Notes: generated by a model from the sequence alone, not told the origin. 64,000 bases of DNA from Paenibacillus pinihumi DSM 23905 = JCM 16419 (GCF_000422505.1 NZ_KE383864.1:1145349-1209348); one strand, 5' to 3'; counted from the first letter of the stretch, positions 9,779 through 18,982 are shown. Program-made: numbers and translations.

Positions 9779-9966
9779 AATGTATAGACTCCTTTTAAGG
9801 CTCAACATAACAGTCAGTTCTTGTCAATTCGGCTCCAGCAAGGCTGCGGGAGAATCCTCCCTCCCTTCGCCAGCTGCCTTATTTCCAAGCATTTTTGTTG
9901 AACTTCGTATGATAGTGTAGCAAAAGCTTAAATATATCCCTCTCATCGGGGATAGCTTTGTTCAAA

Positions 9967-10884
9967 CTACTCTTTCACCGCACCAACGGTCAGACCTTGA
10001 ACGAAGTAGCGCTGGAAGAACGGATACGCTAATACGATCGGCCCGGTTGCCAGTACAACCATCGCCATACGCGAAGTATCCTGCGGCATGGATTGCAGCA
10101 CGCCGACGCTCAGCGATGTATTTTGCGCGTTTTGCAGAATGAATTGCATGCTGTTCTCAATTCGCATCAGCATGGACTGCAACGGCACCAGATCCGGGGT
10201 GTTAATGTACAGCAGGGCGTTGAACCAGTCGTTCCAATAACCCAGTGTACTGAATAGGGCAATCGTAGCCAGACCCGGCAGGGACAGCGGCAGCACCAGC
10301 TTGAAGAAGATGCCGAACTCTCCGGAGCCGTCAATTCTTCCCGATTCAATAATGGCATCCGGTACCATTGTTGAGAAGAATGTACGCAGAATCATAATGT
10401 AAAAGGCATTGACAGCAAGCGGCAAAATGAGCGCCCAGATCGAATCCTTCAGGCCAAGCAGCTGCGTAACAACGATGTACGTCGGTACAAGTCCGCCGTT
10501 AAACAGCATCGTAAAGAAAGCCATAAATGCGAAAAAATTGCGGTACTTAAAGCTTTTGCGTGAAATCGCATAGGCAAATAGCGCCATACAAACCACACCG
10601 ATGACAGTACCGATAACGGTAACTGCAATGGTGACTCCATACGAGCGGAGCAATTGGTCTCCTGCTTTAAACAAATAAGCGTAAGCTTCCACGCTCCATT
10701 TTTCCGGGATGAGCTGATATCCGTTTTTTGCAAGCGTCGCCTCATCCGTAAAGGAGAGAATGGTGACGAACAGAAAAGGAAATACGCAGAGTAGCGCGAA
10801 AAAGCCAGCCACGGTATGGAAAGCGATATTCCAGACAGGCGTCAGCCTGTGAAAGTCGCGAGATTTCGTCGTTCCAGCGGACAC
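9967..10884 (-). CDS. Carbohydrate ABC transporter permease, LplC/YtcP type
   Basis: An inner-membrane component of an importer for complex oligosaccharides. It has six predicted membrane segments, and the loop that contacts the ATPase reads AIIESGRIDGSGEFGIFFKLVLP with the conserved G of the EAA motif. The C-terminus (VQGLTVGAVKE) is typical of the LplC/YtcP branch. The GTG start at 10884 follows GGGAGG. It pairs with the LplB-type permease 55 nt upstream. No ATPase gene lies in the operon, which is usual because a shared MsmX-like ATPase normally serves these systems. Confidence 0.9.
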   Translation of the reverse strand: MSAGTTKSRDFHRLTPVWNIAFHTVAGFFALLCVFPFLFVTILSFTDEATLAKNGYQLIPEKWSVEAYAYLFKAGDQLLRSYGVTIAVTVIGTVIGVVCMALFAYAISRKSFKYRNFFAFMAFFTMLFNGGLVPTYIVVTQLLGLKDSIWALILPLAVNAFYIMILRTFFSTMVPDAIIESGRIDGSGEFGIFFKLVLPLSLPGLATIALFSTLGYWNDWFNALLYINTPDLVPLQSMLMRIENSMQFILQNAQNTSLSVGVLQSMPQDTSRMAMVVLATGPIVLAYPFFQRYFVQGLTVGAVKE

Positions 10885-10939
10885 AACGGGTTCCTCCCTT
10901 AATCAATGCTTGCCTGATCAGACAGGCGAATTTTGAAGT

Positions 10940-11878
10940 CTAGAACAGAGCATTGTCTTTATTAAATTTACGTACAATTCCGTTCGATGTGATAACAAGA
11001 ATGAAGCCGATCAGCGATTGATACAAGCCTGCTGCCGTACTCATGCCGATCTCACCGGTTGATTTCAGACCGCGGTATACATACGTGTCAATAACATTGG
11101 TGACACTGTAGAGCGTTCCCGAGTCGCGAGGGACCTGATAGAACAGACCAAAGTCAGCATAGAAAATTTTACCGATGGCAAGCAGTGTCAAAATCGTAAT
11201 GAGCGGCGTCAGCATCGGAATCGTAATGTTGCGGATTTGCTGCCACTTGTTCGCTCCGTCAATCATTGCAGCCTCATACAGCGATTTGTCGATCCCCATA
11301 ATGGCGGCCAGATAAATAACACTGTTATAACCAACGGATTTCCATAAGAATACGACTACAATAATGATTGGCCAATACGTCGGATCAGAGTACCAGTTGA
11401 TCGGGTCTATTCCGAACCAGCCGGTAATTTGATTCACAACACCGCGATCCAGGCTCAGAAAGCTGAATACGAAGTAGCCGACAATAACCCAGGACAGGAA
11501 ATAAGGCAGGAACATCCCGGTTTGATACACTTTGGCCAATCTCTTATTGGCAAGTTCGGCGAGTATAATCGCCATCGCTACAGCAAGAACCAGGCCGATC
11601 ACGATAAAGAAAATATTGTATACAACTGTATTGCGCGTGATAATATAAGCGTCATTCGTACTGAACAAAAATTTAAAATTTTGCAGACCGACCCATTTGC
11701 TCTCGATAATACTGGCCAAAAAGCCATCCCGGCTATACCGGTACTCCTTGAATGCAATCACCATACCGGCCATTGGCAAATAGGAGAAAAAGATAAACCA
11801 GAGTGTTGCCGGCAGCACCATGATCAACATGGCTTTGTTTCTATTAATGTCTTTGAAAAAACGCCCCAGGGCTCCCAC
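10940..11878 (-). CDS. Carbohydrate ABC transporter permease, LplB type
   Basis: The first permease of the mannoside importer. It has six membrane segments, an EAA loop reading LYEAAMIDGANKWQQIRNITIP, and the typical C-terminal run GLYQSLIGFILVITSNGIVRKF seen in LplB proteins. The frame also contains a GTG at 11887, but the GTG at 11878 is better spaced from GAGAGG, so 312 aa is preferred. It lies 83 nt downstream of the binding-protein gene and 55 nt upstream of the LplC-type gene, all on one strand. Confidence 0.9.
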   Translation of the reverse strand: MGALGRFFKDINRNKAMLIMVLPATLWFIFFSYLPMAGMVIAFKEYRYSRDGFLASIIESKWVGLQNFKFLFSTNDAYIITRNTVVYNIFFIVIGLVLAVAMAIILAELANKRLAKVYQTGMFLPYFLSWVIVGYFVFSFLSLDRGVVNQITGWFGIDPINWYSDPTYWPIIIVVVFLWKSVGYNSVIYLAAIMGIDKSLYEAAMIDGANKWQQIRNITIPMLTPLITILTLLAIGKIFYADFGLFYQVPRDSGTLYSVTNVIDTYVYRGLKSTGEIGMSTAAGLYQSLIGFILVITSNGIVRKFNKDNALF

Positions 11879-11961
11879 GGGATTCACCTCTCGTCTTTCG
11901 GTTTAATGAGAGAAGGTATGAGGGCGAATGTGATCCGCTTGCCTCATACCTCCCCTTCGTA

Positions 11962-13431
11962 TTACTTGTTCGCTGCTCTCCACTCGTCTACTTGACGCTG
12001 GGCTTCAGCCATAATTTTATCCAGTCCTGCCGCTTTGAATTTCTCGTTGGCACGGGCCAGATACGTGTCCGGATCTACAGTACCGGTCATCAGTGCTGCC
12101 CAGTACTCTTCTCTTACGTTTTGAACGGAAGCGATTTCTGTCGTTACTTTGGATGTATCGAAGTTGAAGCCAAGCAGCGGTGCCGGAACACCTGTGTCAT
12201 TGAACTTCTTGAACTCTTCCCACTTGTTGGCAGGGTCTGTCGTATTCAAATATGTCAGCATAACGTTGCCAAGCGAGAAAGTTGGCATGTCATAGTTTTT
12301 GGACTCATCCAGGTTTTCCATCACGTTATCGCTGACTTTTTTGTAGTGAACGCCTTCAATACCGGAATCCACCATGTTGCGCAGTACAGGATCAGTATTG
12401 AGCAGGTTCAGGAATTCCATCGCTTTCTCCGGATACTTGGAGTTTGCGGAGATGGCTTGCATGGAACCCATAACCGACCAGTTGTAAATCGTCGCCTGGC
12501 TTGCCGGTGTCGATACAACCGGATAACCGTAGCTTGCAGACCAGAGGTTGGTCGCGAACGGCTGTGTCGTTGCACGGTCAGCAAACCATCTGCCGCTTGA
12601 TTGGACATCCGTCATGGAATCAAGTGTAGCTGCTTCCGTAGGAATATAGCCGGCTTTGTAGTATTTATGCATGGTCTTCAGCGCTTGAATCATTTCCGGT
12701 GTTTCCAGAATGTTGACAACCTTGTAATCCTGCGTATCCAGCTTGACTGCCATTGGCAGCTTCTCGATTACGTAATCATAAGGCACGTATGGCATCTGGT
12801 TTTTATCCAGTGCGAACGGGTAAATGTTCGGTTCTTTTTCTTTGATTGTTTTGAGCAGCGGCTCCAGGCTTTCAAGTGTAGTCACGCTGTTCATATCCAG
12901 ATTGTATTTGTCCAGATACTGTTTGTTGAAACGCCATACTTCTTGAGCAGGGAGCTCTTTGTTAGCCGGAATGCCGTAGTTATGTCCATCAACCTTGGAG
13001 CCTTCCAGGAAAGCAGGGTCCAGAGTTTTAATAATGTCTTGGCCATGCTCCTTTAGCAGATCATCGACTTGCATGAATGCGCCTTTTCTGGCATTTTGAA
13101 CGTAGTCAAATGCCCAGGAGGACGTAAACATAATATCAACCGGCTCACCGGAAGCGGTCATGACTTGCAGCTTTTGCGAGTAGTCGCCCCAGTCGATCAT
13201 TTTCATTTTGACGGCAACCCCGATTTTTTCGGCCGTATACTTGCTGACCTCAGCCATTACTTTGTCCACATCTTTTTGCGGTGTGCCAATGGTATACCAG
13301 ATCAGTTCAACCGGCTTCTCAGCGGTACCTTCAGAGCTTTGGCTTTTGCCGCCGCCACATGCGCTAAGCACAAGAGACATGGCCAGCATCAGCAGCAATG
13401 CTGTCGTTAAGCTTCTTTTCTTTTTGCTCAA
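11962..13431 (-). CDS. Extracellular sugar-binding lipoprotein, LplA family (DUF3502 C-terminus)
   Basis: Captures the sugar outside the membrane for the importer encoded by the next two genes. The signal peptide ends in VLSACGGG, a clear lipobox. The body is a family 1 solute-binding fold, and the last ~70 residues (LGFNFDTSKVTTEIASV and onwards) match the DUF3502 tail of LplA-type proteins that go with LplB/LplC permeases. The start is a TTG at 13431 with GGGGAGG 8 nt upstream. It is the first gene of the transport and glycosidase run and sits directly behind the promoter with direct repeats at 13524-13591. The mannoside substrate is inferred from the downstream enzymes. Confidence 0.9.
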   Translation of the reverse strand: MSKKKRSLTTALLLMLAMSLVLSACGGGKSQSSEGTAEKPVELIWYTIGTPQKDVDKVMAEVSKYTAEKIGVAVKMKMIDWGDYSQKLQVMTASGEPVDIMFTSSWAFDYVQNARKGAFMQVDDLLKEHGQDIIKTLDPAFLEGSKVDGHNYGIPANKELPAQEVWRFNKQYLDKYNLDMNSVTTLESLEPLLKTIKEKEPNIYPFALDKNQMPYVPYDYVIEKLPMAVKLDTQDYKVVNILETPEMIQALKTMHKYYKAGYIPTEAATLDSMTDVQSSGRWFADRATTQPFATNLWSASYGYPVVSTPASQATIYNWSVMGSMQAISANSKYPEKAMEFLNLLNTDPVLRNMVDSGIEGVHYKKVSDNVMENLDESKNYDMPTFSLGNVMLTYLNTTDPANKWEEFKKFNDTGVPAPLLGFNFDTSKVTTEIASVQNVREEYWAALMTGTVDPDTYLARANEKFKAAGLDKIMAEAQRQVDEWRAANK

Positions 13432-13523
13432 AGTAAATCCTCCCCGTTGTTTTGTTTCATTTGCTTTGCTTTATTCCTCAAGCATGCGCTTTCTTTAAAA
13501 AGCGCACTGCGTTTTAGGACTAC

Positions 13524-13591
13524 ATTAAAAATACCGGATGTAACGATTTTCAAATAGGGAACAAATTAAAGCTATGGTGTACAAATTAAAG
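13524..13591 (-). promoter_or_regulatory. Sigma-A promoter with twin direct repeats for the mannoside operon
   Basis: On the minus strand TTGAAA (13548-13553) and TTTAAT (13524-13529) are separated by 18 nt and fit a sigma-A promoter. Immediately upstream are two identical copies of CTTTAATTTGT (plus-strand 13561-13571 and 13581-13591) with a 20-bp period, on the same helix face and reaching close to the -35 box. This is the usual layout for a dimeric AraC-family activator, and the YesN-type regulator is encoded just upstream. Confidence 0.6.
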
Positions 13592-13616
13592 AAAAAAGAA
13601 CCGCCCCCTATATTCA

Positions 13617-15131
13617 TTAGAGCAGTCCTTTGTAATCTGTGGGAGAAATCCCCACATATTTCTTAAATTGCTTGTAAAAATATCCCGTTTCCCAGTAGCC
13701 GACCTGTACGGCAATTTCCTGCACTTTAAGTTGGGTTTCCTTCAGCATTTCCTTCGCCTTGCCGATCCGGTACTTGTTGATATATTCAGTGAATGTCTCG
13801 TTCGTCTCCTTCTGGAAAAGATGACCAAGGTAGACCGGATGAATATTGTACTGTTGGCTTAATGATTTGAGCGATAACGGCTGGGCATAATGTTCATGAA
13901 CGTAATTGAGCAGCAGCTGGATAATCGGGCTCTTCACATCCCGCATCAGAGAATCGACAGCCAGTCTCGCCGCCTCCTTGACAACAGATGCCAGCGCTTC
14001 AATTGTCTCGGCATTCATGATTTGCATAAACCCCGCCTCAAACAGCTCCGGCTGATCCGTCTGCTTGATTTCCTTCAGCTCCATCTTGAAGCGGATCATC
14101 ATCTCGATCGCCATGCTCTGAATATAGGCGGGCGTAACGCCCTCCATCGTCTGGGCTCGCTCGAATTCCATATCAATTGTCTCCAGCAGCAGGTCCAGTT
14201 CTTTGGCCTTAATGTGCCTCGAATAGGATGACCAGTCCAATGATTGTGAGGTATCAATGGCATTTTTCTCCGCCAGCACATCATAATCCAAGATGGCATG
14301 ATCATCCTGGAGCAGGAAGTATTCTTGCGCCTTCTTGGCGTGGGTGTAGCTCTGCGGCGCGCCTTCTCCCATGGCCTCCACGCTCCCGATGGAAATCCGC
14401 ATCGGGCTAGCAGCCAGCCGCTTCTGCACGCTGTCCAGTGTGCTCAGTGCCTTTTTCTTGCCTGACTCACGGTCCTCCAGCATAAATACGATGACCAAAT
14501 CACCGTCAATATCGACAAACGGCAGCATCGAGGGATCCTGAACAGCCAGTCGCTGTGCAGCCTCATAAGATGGCTCGAACTGGTTCTCTGTACGTATGAT
14601 GGCGGTCACGATATAAGGCGCGTCCAGCCGGATATCAAGCATATCCGTCCTTTCGTTCAGCTCATTGGGTGCTATGCGGCCAGTCAGCCAGCGATATAAT
14701 ATATTATCCCTCAAAATACGAATATCATAATCACTGAACAGCCGGTCCGGCCTGACAGTATTCAGCTTGTCAATGGTGTTGGCCAGTGTCTCCTGAAGCT
14801 CATCGATGTTTATGGGCTTCAGCAAATAATTTTCGACACCGAGCTTCAGCCCGGACTTGATATATTCGAAGTCATTATAGCCGCTCAAAATAATGACTTT
14901 CAAATCAGGACGGAACTTTCGGGCTTCACTAATCAAGGTCAAACCATCCATCTTCGGCATCGATATGTCGGTGAGCAATATATCAGCCGATGCTTCCATA
15001 AGCGCTGCCAGCGCATCATACCCGTTCTCTGCCGAGCCGACAATTTCCAGACCATATTCCGCCCAATCAATGATATCGTACAAGCCCTCGATAATAAACG
15101 GCTCGTCATCCACAATGAATACTCTATACAT
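13617..15131 (-). CDS. Response regulator, YesN type (receiver + AraC DNA-binding domain)
   Basis: Transcriptional activator partner of the sensor kinase encoded upstream. The receiver domain covers residues 1-120, with the acidic pair in FIVDDEP and phosphoacceptor Asp55 in LLTDISMPK. A poorly conserved middle region follows, and the C-terminal ~100 residues form an AraC helix-turn-helix pair ending in GYWETGYFYKQFKKYVGISPTDYK. The frame is open to 15215, but ATG 15131 has GGAGG about 9 nt upstream and starts exactly at the receiver, so 504 aa is preferred. Its start overlaps the kinase stop by 8 nt. It probably acts on the direct repeats downstream at 13561-13591. Confidence 0.92.
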   Translation of the reverse strand: MYRVFIVDDEPFIIEGLYDIIDWAEYGLEIVGSAENGYDALAALMEASADILLTDISMPKMDGLTLISEARKFRPDLKVIILSGYNDFEYIKSGLKLGVENYLLKPINIDELQETLANTIDKLNTVRPDRLFSDYDIRILRDNILYRWLTGRIAPNELNERTDMLDIRLDAPYIVTAIIRTENQFEPSYEAAQRLAVQDPSMLPFVDIDGDLVIVFMLEDRESGKKKALSTLDSVQKRLAASPMRISIGSVEAMGEGAPQSYTHAKKAQEYFLLQDDHAILDYDVLAEKNAIDTSQSLDWSSYSRHIKAKELDLLLETIDMEFERAQTMEGVTPAYIQSMAIEMMIRFKMELKEIKQTDQPELFEAGFMQIMNAETIEALASVVKEAARLAVDSLMRDVKSPIIQLLLNYVHEHYAQPLSLKSLSQQYNIHPVYLGHLFQKETNETFTEYINKYRIGKAKEMLKETQLKVQEIAVQVGYWETGYFYKQFKKYVGISPTDYKGLL

Positions 15132-16941
15132 GCTGCATATCCTCCTTCTCGGGAAATTCGAGAACAACGGTTGTACCCGCGTCTTGCGTGCTTGTAATTT
15201 GAATCCCAAATTCACTGCCGTAAAGCAGCTTTAACCGCTCATGCACGCTTCTTAATCCGAAAGATTCACCGTTCTCCTCCTGCGCGTCCAGCGATTGGCG
15301 GATTGAATTCAGACGCTCCGGCTCAATTCCCTTGCCGTTATCCTTCACCTCGATACGAATTCGTCCTTCCGACTGGCTGACATGAATTTGAATATGGTTG
15401 TCCGTTCTATGGGGCTGAAGGCCGTGTACGACATAGTTTTCAATGAGCGGCTGCAGCGCCATGCGCATCACTTTTGTGCGTTCCAGTTGTTTATCACAGT
15501 GGATTTCATAAGACAACTTGTCCTTGTAGCGAATGCGGAACAATTCCAGATACAGACGCGAGGTCTCTAACTCGTCCTTTAATGTATTTTCACCTTTGGG
15601 CTGCACGAAACTCTTGAACAGGACCGACAGGCTGTAGATCATTTCGCCGACATCCTTGGCTCCCTGAGATACGGCCCTCATGCGGATGACCTCCAGCGTA
15701 TTGTACAGAAAATGCGGATTGACCCGGGCTTGCAGGGCTGAAAGTTCGGTATGCTTCTGCTGGATCTCCGCCTTATAGACCCTGTCGATATGACGGGTCA
15801 GCTCCCCGAGCATATCATTGAAGCTTCTGGAGATTTGCCCAAGCTCGTCTCCCTTGTCGTCCTGAATCCGCGCAGACAAGTCCCCGCTTTCCACCTTGCG
15901 CATGAAGCGGATAATCTTGTTGGTGCGCTTGGCATAGTTGCTCACGACCAGCGTCGGTACCAGCAGCACAAGAATAATACAAATCGCACTTATTAAAATG
16001 ATCGTATTTCTTAATCCGCGATAAGCCTCGGCAATCTCTGCTTTAGGTGCAACGCCTACGACCAAATACCCCGCCTGATTTTGCGTAAGCGTCGTCACAT
16101 ACGACTCCTGATCCAGCATCTCCATGTTAAACAGGGAATCGATTTTGTCCGCATACGGATAACGTGCTCCGTAATACTGGCCGGACGAGTCAAACAGCAC
16201 TTCTCCTTGCGGCCCCAACACGAGAATATAACCCTTAAGCTGTCCATCATAGCTCTCCAAAGCCTTTTGAACACCGTCCGAATTATAGTAAACAAGAAGC
16301 TGCCCGAGATTCTTTAGCGTATTCTTGTCCGTAACTGGTACACGTATCGAATACAGCCTGGGATCATACTGATCGATGGCATGGCGCACCCATGGACTTG
16401 GCACAGAAGCAATAGCACTGGCCAAGGCCATGGAATCCGGAATATACGAACGTGAAGCATTGGTGTCAATCAGCCGGTTCACTTTGTCCTGCCGGTAGGC
16501 AAACAAGAACTGCTTCTCCGAGCTGTACAGCAGCAAATTCTCGATATCCACGTCACTGTCGAGCTTGCTCTGAAAGTAGTCCAGCCCCCTGGGCAAGTAG
16601 CCGCTGGTATCATCTGCATACTGGTCGAGCTGATATTTCATAAAGTCCTCGAAGGGATGCTGCAAAAAGTATGCTAAATGCAGGGACAACGAGGCATTCC
16701 GGTATACGTCCAGCATAATGGTCTCTACTGCTTCATATTTGCGGTTCATGTAGCTGTTGACGCTCTCCATGGCTTTTTTCTGGTTCTCCAGCTCATTGCG
16801 CACGATCGAGCCGGACATGACATTGAACATAAAGTATGAGAAGGTCACCAGCGTCACCGTCGTTATGAGGGCGAACATCAGAATCATCTTCATGAACAGA
16901 TTGTTTTTCACATAGTTGGTGTACAGGTTCTTCAGCTTCAC
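15124..16941 (-). CDS. Sensor histidine kinase, YesM family
   Basis: A membrane kinase that senses an extracellular signal, presumably mannoside-related, and phosphorylates the adjacent regulator. Membrane segments lie at about 17-40 and 311-334, with a ~270-residue extracytoplasmic sensor between them. A HAMP linker (about 335-390) is followed by the YesM-type phosphoacceptor block QARVNPHFLYNTLE with His410, and by a HATPase domain with NYVVHGL (N box), DNGKGI (G1) and SFGLRSVHERL (G2). The GTG at 16941 follows AAGGAA. It is the first gene of the locus; 5' of it are about 720 nt without a gene. Confidence 0.92.
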   Translation of the reverse strand: MKLKNLYTNYVKNNLFMKMILMFALITTVTLVTFSYFMFNVMSGSIVRNELENQKKAMESVNSYMNRKYEAVETIMLDVYRNASLSLHLAYFLQHPFEDFMKYQLDQYADDTSGYLPRGLDYFQSKLDSDVDIENLLLYSSEKQFLFAYRQDKVNRLIDTNASRSYIPDSMALASAIASVPSPWVRHAIDQYDPRLYSIRVPVTDKNTLKNLGQLLVYYNSDGVQKALESYDGQLKGYILVLGPQGEVLFDSSGQYYGARYPYADKIDSLFNMEMLDQESYVTTLTQNQAGYLVVGVAPKAEIAEAYRGLRNTIILISAICIILVLLVPTLVVSNYAKRTNKIIRFMRKVESGDLSARIQDDKGDELGQISRSFNDMLGELTRHIDRVYKAEIQQKHTELSALQARVNPHFLYNTLEVIRMRAVSQGAKDVGEMIYSLSVLFKSFVQPKGENTLKDELETSRLYLELFRIRYKDKLSYEIHCDKQLERTKVMRMALQPLIENYVVHGLQPHRTDNHIQIHVSQSEGRIRIEVKDNGKGIEPERLNSIRQSLDAQEENGESFGLRSVHERLKLLYGSEFGIQITSTQDAGTTVVLEFPEKEDMQHV

Positions 16942-17070
16942 CGCATTGATTCCTTTCCCTTGCCTGATCCTTGGTGTGCGTGCCGCACGAATCGTTAATT
17001 ACAATAGTTAATAATACTTCAGTCTGGATTGGGGATACAAGTGGGAGAGGAAGATTGGCAGATCGTTTGT

Positions 17071-17299
17071 GCGGCTGCGAGATGGAGGGTTCTTCCGATT
17101 GCCAAGCGTAAACGATTGGAGCAGCCATTGGTAGCGGAAAAATCGTTGCGCTTAGAAATATAAGGAGTGCTGCAATTATAAAGGCAGAATTTTTATATTG
17201 TTAAAGACTGATTTCTCTCTTAATGAAATTGGAGTTAGGTAAGAAATCAATCTTTAAAGGCACATACTTTGTTTTTACAGAACCCTTATCTCTCCGCCC
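17071..17299. repeat. Hairpin repeat family A, copy 1, interrupted by a 96-bp insertion
   Basis: The left arm (GAGATGGAGGGTTC) and right arm (GAACCCTTATCTC) pair with a one-base gap, and the inner arms TTAAAGACTGATTTCT and AAGAAATCAATCTTTAA also pair. It shares the left flank GGCTGC, the internal TTCCGATTGC and the right flank TCTCCGCC with the copies at 31273 and 33968. Unlike them, it has 96 extra bases (17103-17198) between ...GATTGC and TGTTAAAG.... The insert starts with its own inverted repeat (AAGCG...ACGATT against AATCGTTGCGCTT). Confidence 0.75.
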
Positions 17300-17582
17300 A
17301 TGCCTCCTGTCAATCCATATTTATAAAATTAAAGAAATTATGTTATTACGACTATAGGATCGAAATCTTTGGTACCGATATCCGTAATATAAAAATAACT
17401 AGAACTAAATGTAATTCTTATTTTAATCAAAAAAATGCCACTCATATTCTATTCTCTCCTTTAATCATTTAACTACAAGTCCTGTAATATCGATCTATTT
17501 AGTTTAGGGAAACGTTTTACAAAACCTTCAGGCATGTATTCTCTCACATTCAATCTTCCGCTAAATCCCCCCAAAAATTTAG

Positions 17583-17611
17583 GCAATATGGATAGGCATC
17601 TGTCATATACT
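17583..17611 (+). promoter_or_regulatory. Candidate sigma-E promoter of cotJABC
   Basis: GCAATAT at 17583-17589 and CATATACT at 17604-17611 are separated by 14 nt and resemble the sigma-E -35 (kmATATT) and -10 (CATACAnT) boxes. In B. subtilis cotJABC is transcribed by sigma-E in the mother cell. The site lies 50 nt upstream of the cotJA start. Confidence 0.45.
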
Positions 17612-17661
17612 GGGCTATAAATGTGTCTTTGGAAGGGACATCCGAAGAGGAGGAGAGTCTT

Positions 17662-17892
17662 GTGGAGGATAATCAGGTAAGGGAGTGGCATCCGTTCATC
17701 GGGCCGTTCGACCCTTGTCCGCCTGTACGGGTCAAGACATATGTCGTGCCCCCGAATCAATTTATTACGTTTCAGCCGATGAATCTGCCGCAATTTTCGC
17801 CTGCTGAGGCGCTGCGGCTCGGCACCCTGTGGCCATCCTTGTACAGTAACTACACTTCGAAGCGCAGAGGCGAGGTGGTTACAGATGAGTGA
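17662..17892 (+). CDS. cotJA: Spore coat-associated protein CotJA
   Basis: A small inner-coat protein, here 76 aa. It has the CotJA features of a Pro-rich start (WHPFIGPFDPCPPV) and the block VPPNQFITFQP...FSPAEALRLGTLWPSLYS. A GTG at 17623 is in frame, but the GTG at 17662 has AGGAGG 8 nt upstream and is chosen. The stop overlaps the cotJB start by 8 nt, so the two are coupled. It belongs to the mother-cell-expressed cotJABC operon. Confidence 0.9.
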   Translation: MEDNQVREWHPFIGPFDPCPPVRVKTYVVPPNQFITFQPMNLPQFSPAEALRLGTLWPSLYSNYTSKRRGEVVTDE

Positions 17893-18148
17893 AGTGCTAA
17901 CAGAGGACTATTACAGAAAGCTGGAGGAGCTTCAGCAGCTTGATTTTGTGCTTGTCGAGCTGACGCTTTACCTGGACACCCACCCCAATGACATGCAGGC
18001 GCTCCAGCAGTTTAACAAGACTGCACAGCAACGGCAGCAAGCCGCTTACAATTTCGAGATGGAATACGGCCCGCTGCTTCAGTACGGGCACAGCTACTCC
18101 CGGTATCCGTGGCAGTGGTCACAGACACCCTGGCCGTGGCAGGTCTAA
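17885..18148 (+). CDS. cotJB: Spore coat protein CotJB
   Basis: An 87-aa coat protein encoded between cotJA and cotJC. It starts with a helical region YYRKLEELQQLDFVLVELTLYLDTHPND, the hallmark of CotJB, and ends in an aromatic-rich tail with WQWSQTPWPW. The ATG lies inside the last codons of cotJA. CotJB is needed for stable incorporation of CotJ proteins in B. subtilis. Confidence 0.92.
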   Translation: MSEVLTEDYYRKLEELQQLDFVLVELTLYLDTHPNDMQALQQFNKTAQQRQQAAYNFEMEYGPLLQYGHSYSRYPWQWSQTPWPWQV

Positions 18149-18198
18149 TACAAACCTAATTTAAGCGGAGCAAGCAGCCGCTAGTTGGAGGCGACGAC

Positions 18199-18768
18199 AT
18201 GTGGATCTATGACAAAAAGCTTCAATACCCGGTGAGGGTTAGCAAATGCGACCCGCGCATGGCCAAGTTTTTGATGGAGCAATATGGTGGGGCCGATGGC
18301 GAGCTTGCTGCTGCGCTCCGGTATTTGAATCAGCGCTACTCAATTCCGGATAAAGTGATCGGATTACTAACAGATATCGGAACGGAGGAGTTTGCCCACC
18401 TGGAAATGATTGCCACAATGGTCTACAAGCTAACCAAGGATGCGACACCACAGCAGCTTGAGGAAGCGGGGTTGGGAGCGCACTTCGCCAACCATGACGG
18501 TGCATTGTTCTATGAAAATGCAGCCGGAGTTCCGTGGACTGCATCCTATATTGCTGCCAAGGGTGATCCGCTGGCTGATCTGTACGAGGACATTGCCGCC
18601 GAGGAAAAAGCTCGCGCCACCTACCAGTGGCTCATCGATATGACCGATGACGTCGACCTTCAGGACGGGTTGAAATTTCTTCGGGAACGGGAAATTATCC
18701 ATGCCCTCAGATTCCGGGAAGCCGTGGAGATCATCAAGGAAAAACGCGAGGAAAAAACATATTATTAA
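18199..18768 (+). CDS. cotJC: Spore coat protein CotJC, manganese-catalase family
   Basis: A 189-aa ferritin-like protein of the Mn-catalase family. Metal-ligand candidates are seen in TDIGTEEFAHLEMIATM (about residues 53-69) and in EDIAAEEKARATYQWL (about residues 131-146), plus REREIIHALRFREA near the C-terminus. Residues 1-15 (MWIYDKKLQYPVRVS) are the typical CotJC start. It lies 50 nt after cotJB, has GGAGG before ATG, and is followed directly by a strong terminator. Catalase activity is known for the family but not shown here. Confidence 0.93.
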   Translation: MWIYDKKLQYPVRVSKCDPRMAKFLMEQYGGADGELAAALRYLNQRYSIPDKVIGLLTDIGTEEFAHLEMIATMVYKLTKDATPQQLEEAGLGAHFANHDGALFYENAAGVPWTASYIAAKGDPLADLYEDIAAEEKARATYQWLIDMTDDVDLQDGLKFLREREIIHALRFREAVEIIKEKREEKTYY

Positions 18769-18774
18769 ACAAAG

Positions 18775-18814
18775 GCCGAGCCGCAGACTTTACAACGTCT
18801 GCGGCTCGGTTTTA
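18775..18814 (+). terminator. Intrinsic terminator after cotJC
   Basis: The arms CCGAGCCGCAGAC and GTCTGCGGCTCGG are a perfect 13-bp match around an 8-nt loop and are followed by TTTT. It ends the cotJ operon seven bases after the stop codon. Confidence 0.92.
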
Positions 18815-18875
18815 CTGATGCGGATTCGGTAGTGTTGTTTTCGTTGAACCAAGCACCCAAGCAGCACAGGCAAGA

Positions 18876-18982
18876 GTGTGAAATGATTCTGTAGAAGCGA
18901 AGCGTTCGCCTATTGTTCCCGGGTTTCCACCTTACACAGGTCAATTCAGGAAATCCGGGAACAACAGCGAGCGGCATCACAC
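18876..18982. repeat. Hairpin repeat family B, copy 1
   Basis: The element is bounded by GTGTGA and TCACAC. It contains a small hairpin GCGAAGCGTTCGC and a longer pair TGTTCCCGG...CCGGGAACA. About 70 percent of its bases match the copy at 25707-25820. It fills the middle of the 329-nt gap between cotJC and the MFS gene; nothing else is visible in this gap. Confidence 0.75.

Larger units (their letters stand above)
16942..17661. other. Gene-free stretch between the mannoside locus and cotJ
   Basis: It holds one copy of hairpin repeat family A (17071-17299), disrupted by a 96-bp insertion, and the candidate cotJ promoter near its right end. The part at 17300-17580 is AT-rich with no convincing start codon plus ribosome site in any frame; I see no gene there. 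Confidence 0.6.

Noticed and set aside
9809-9966. Attenuator or terminator in front of the GH125 gene
   Set aside because: TATCCC and GGGATA can pair (about 9935-9955), but the stem is short and no clear T run follows; too weak to call.
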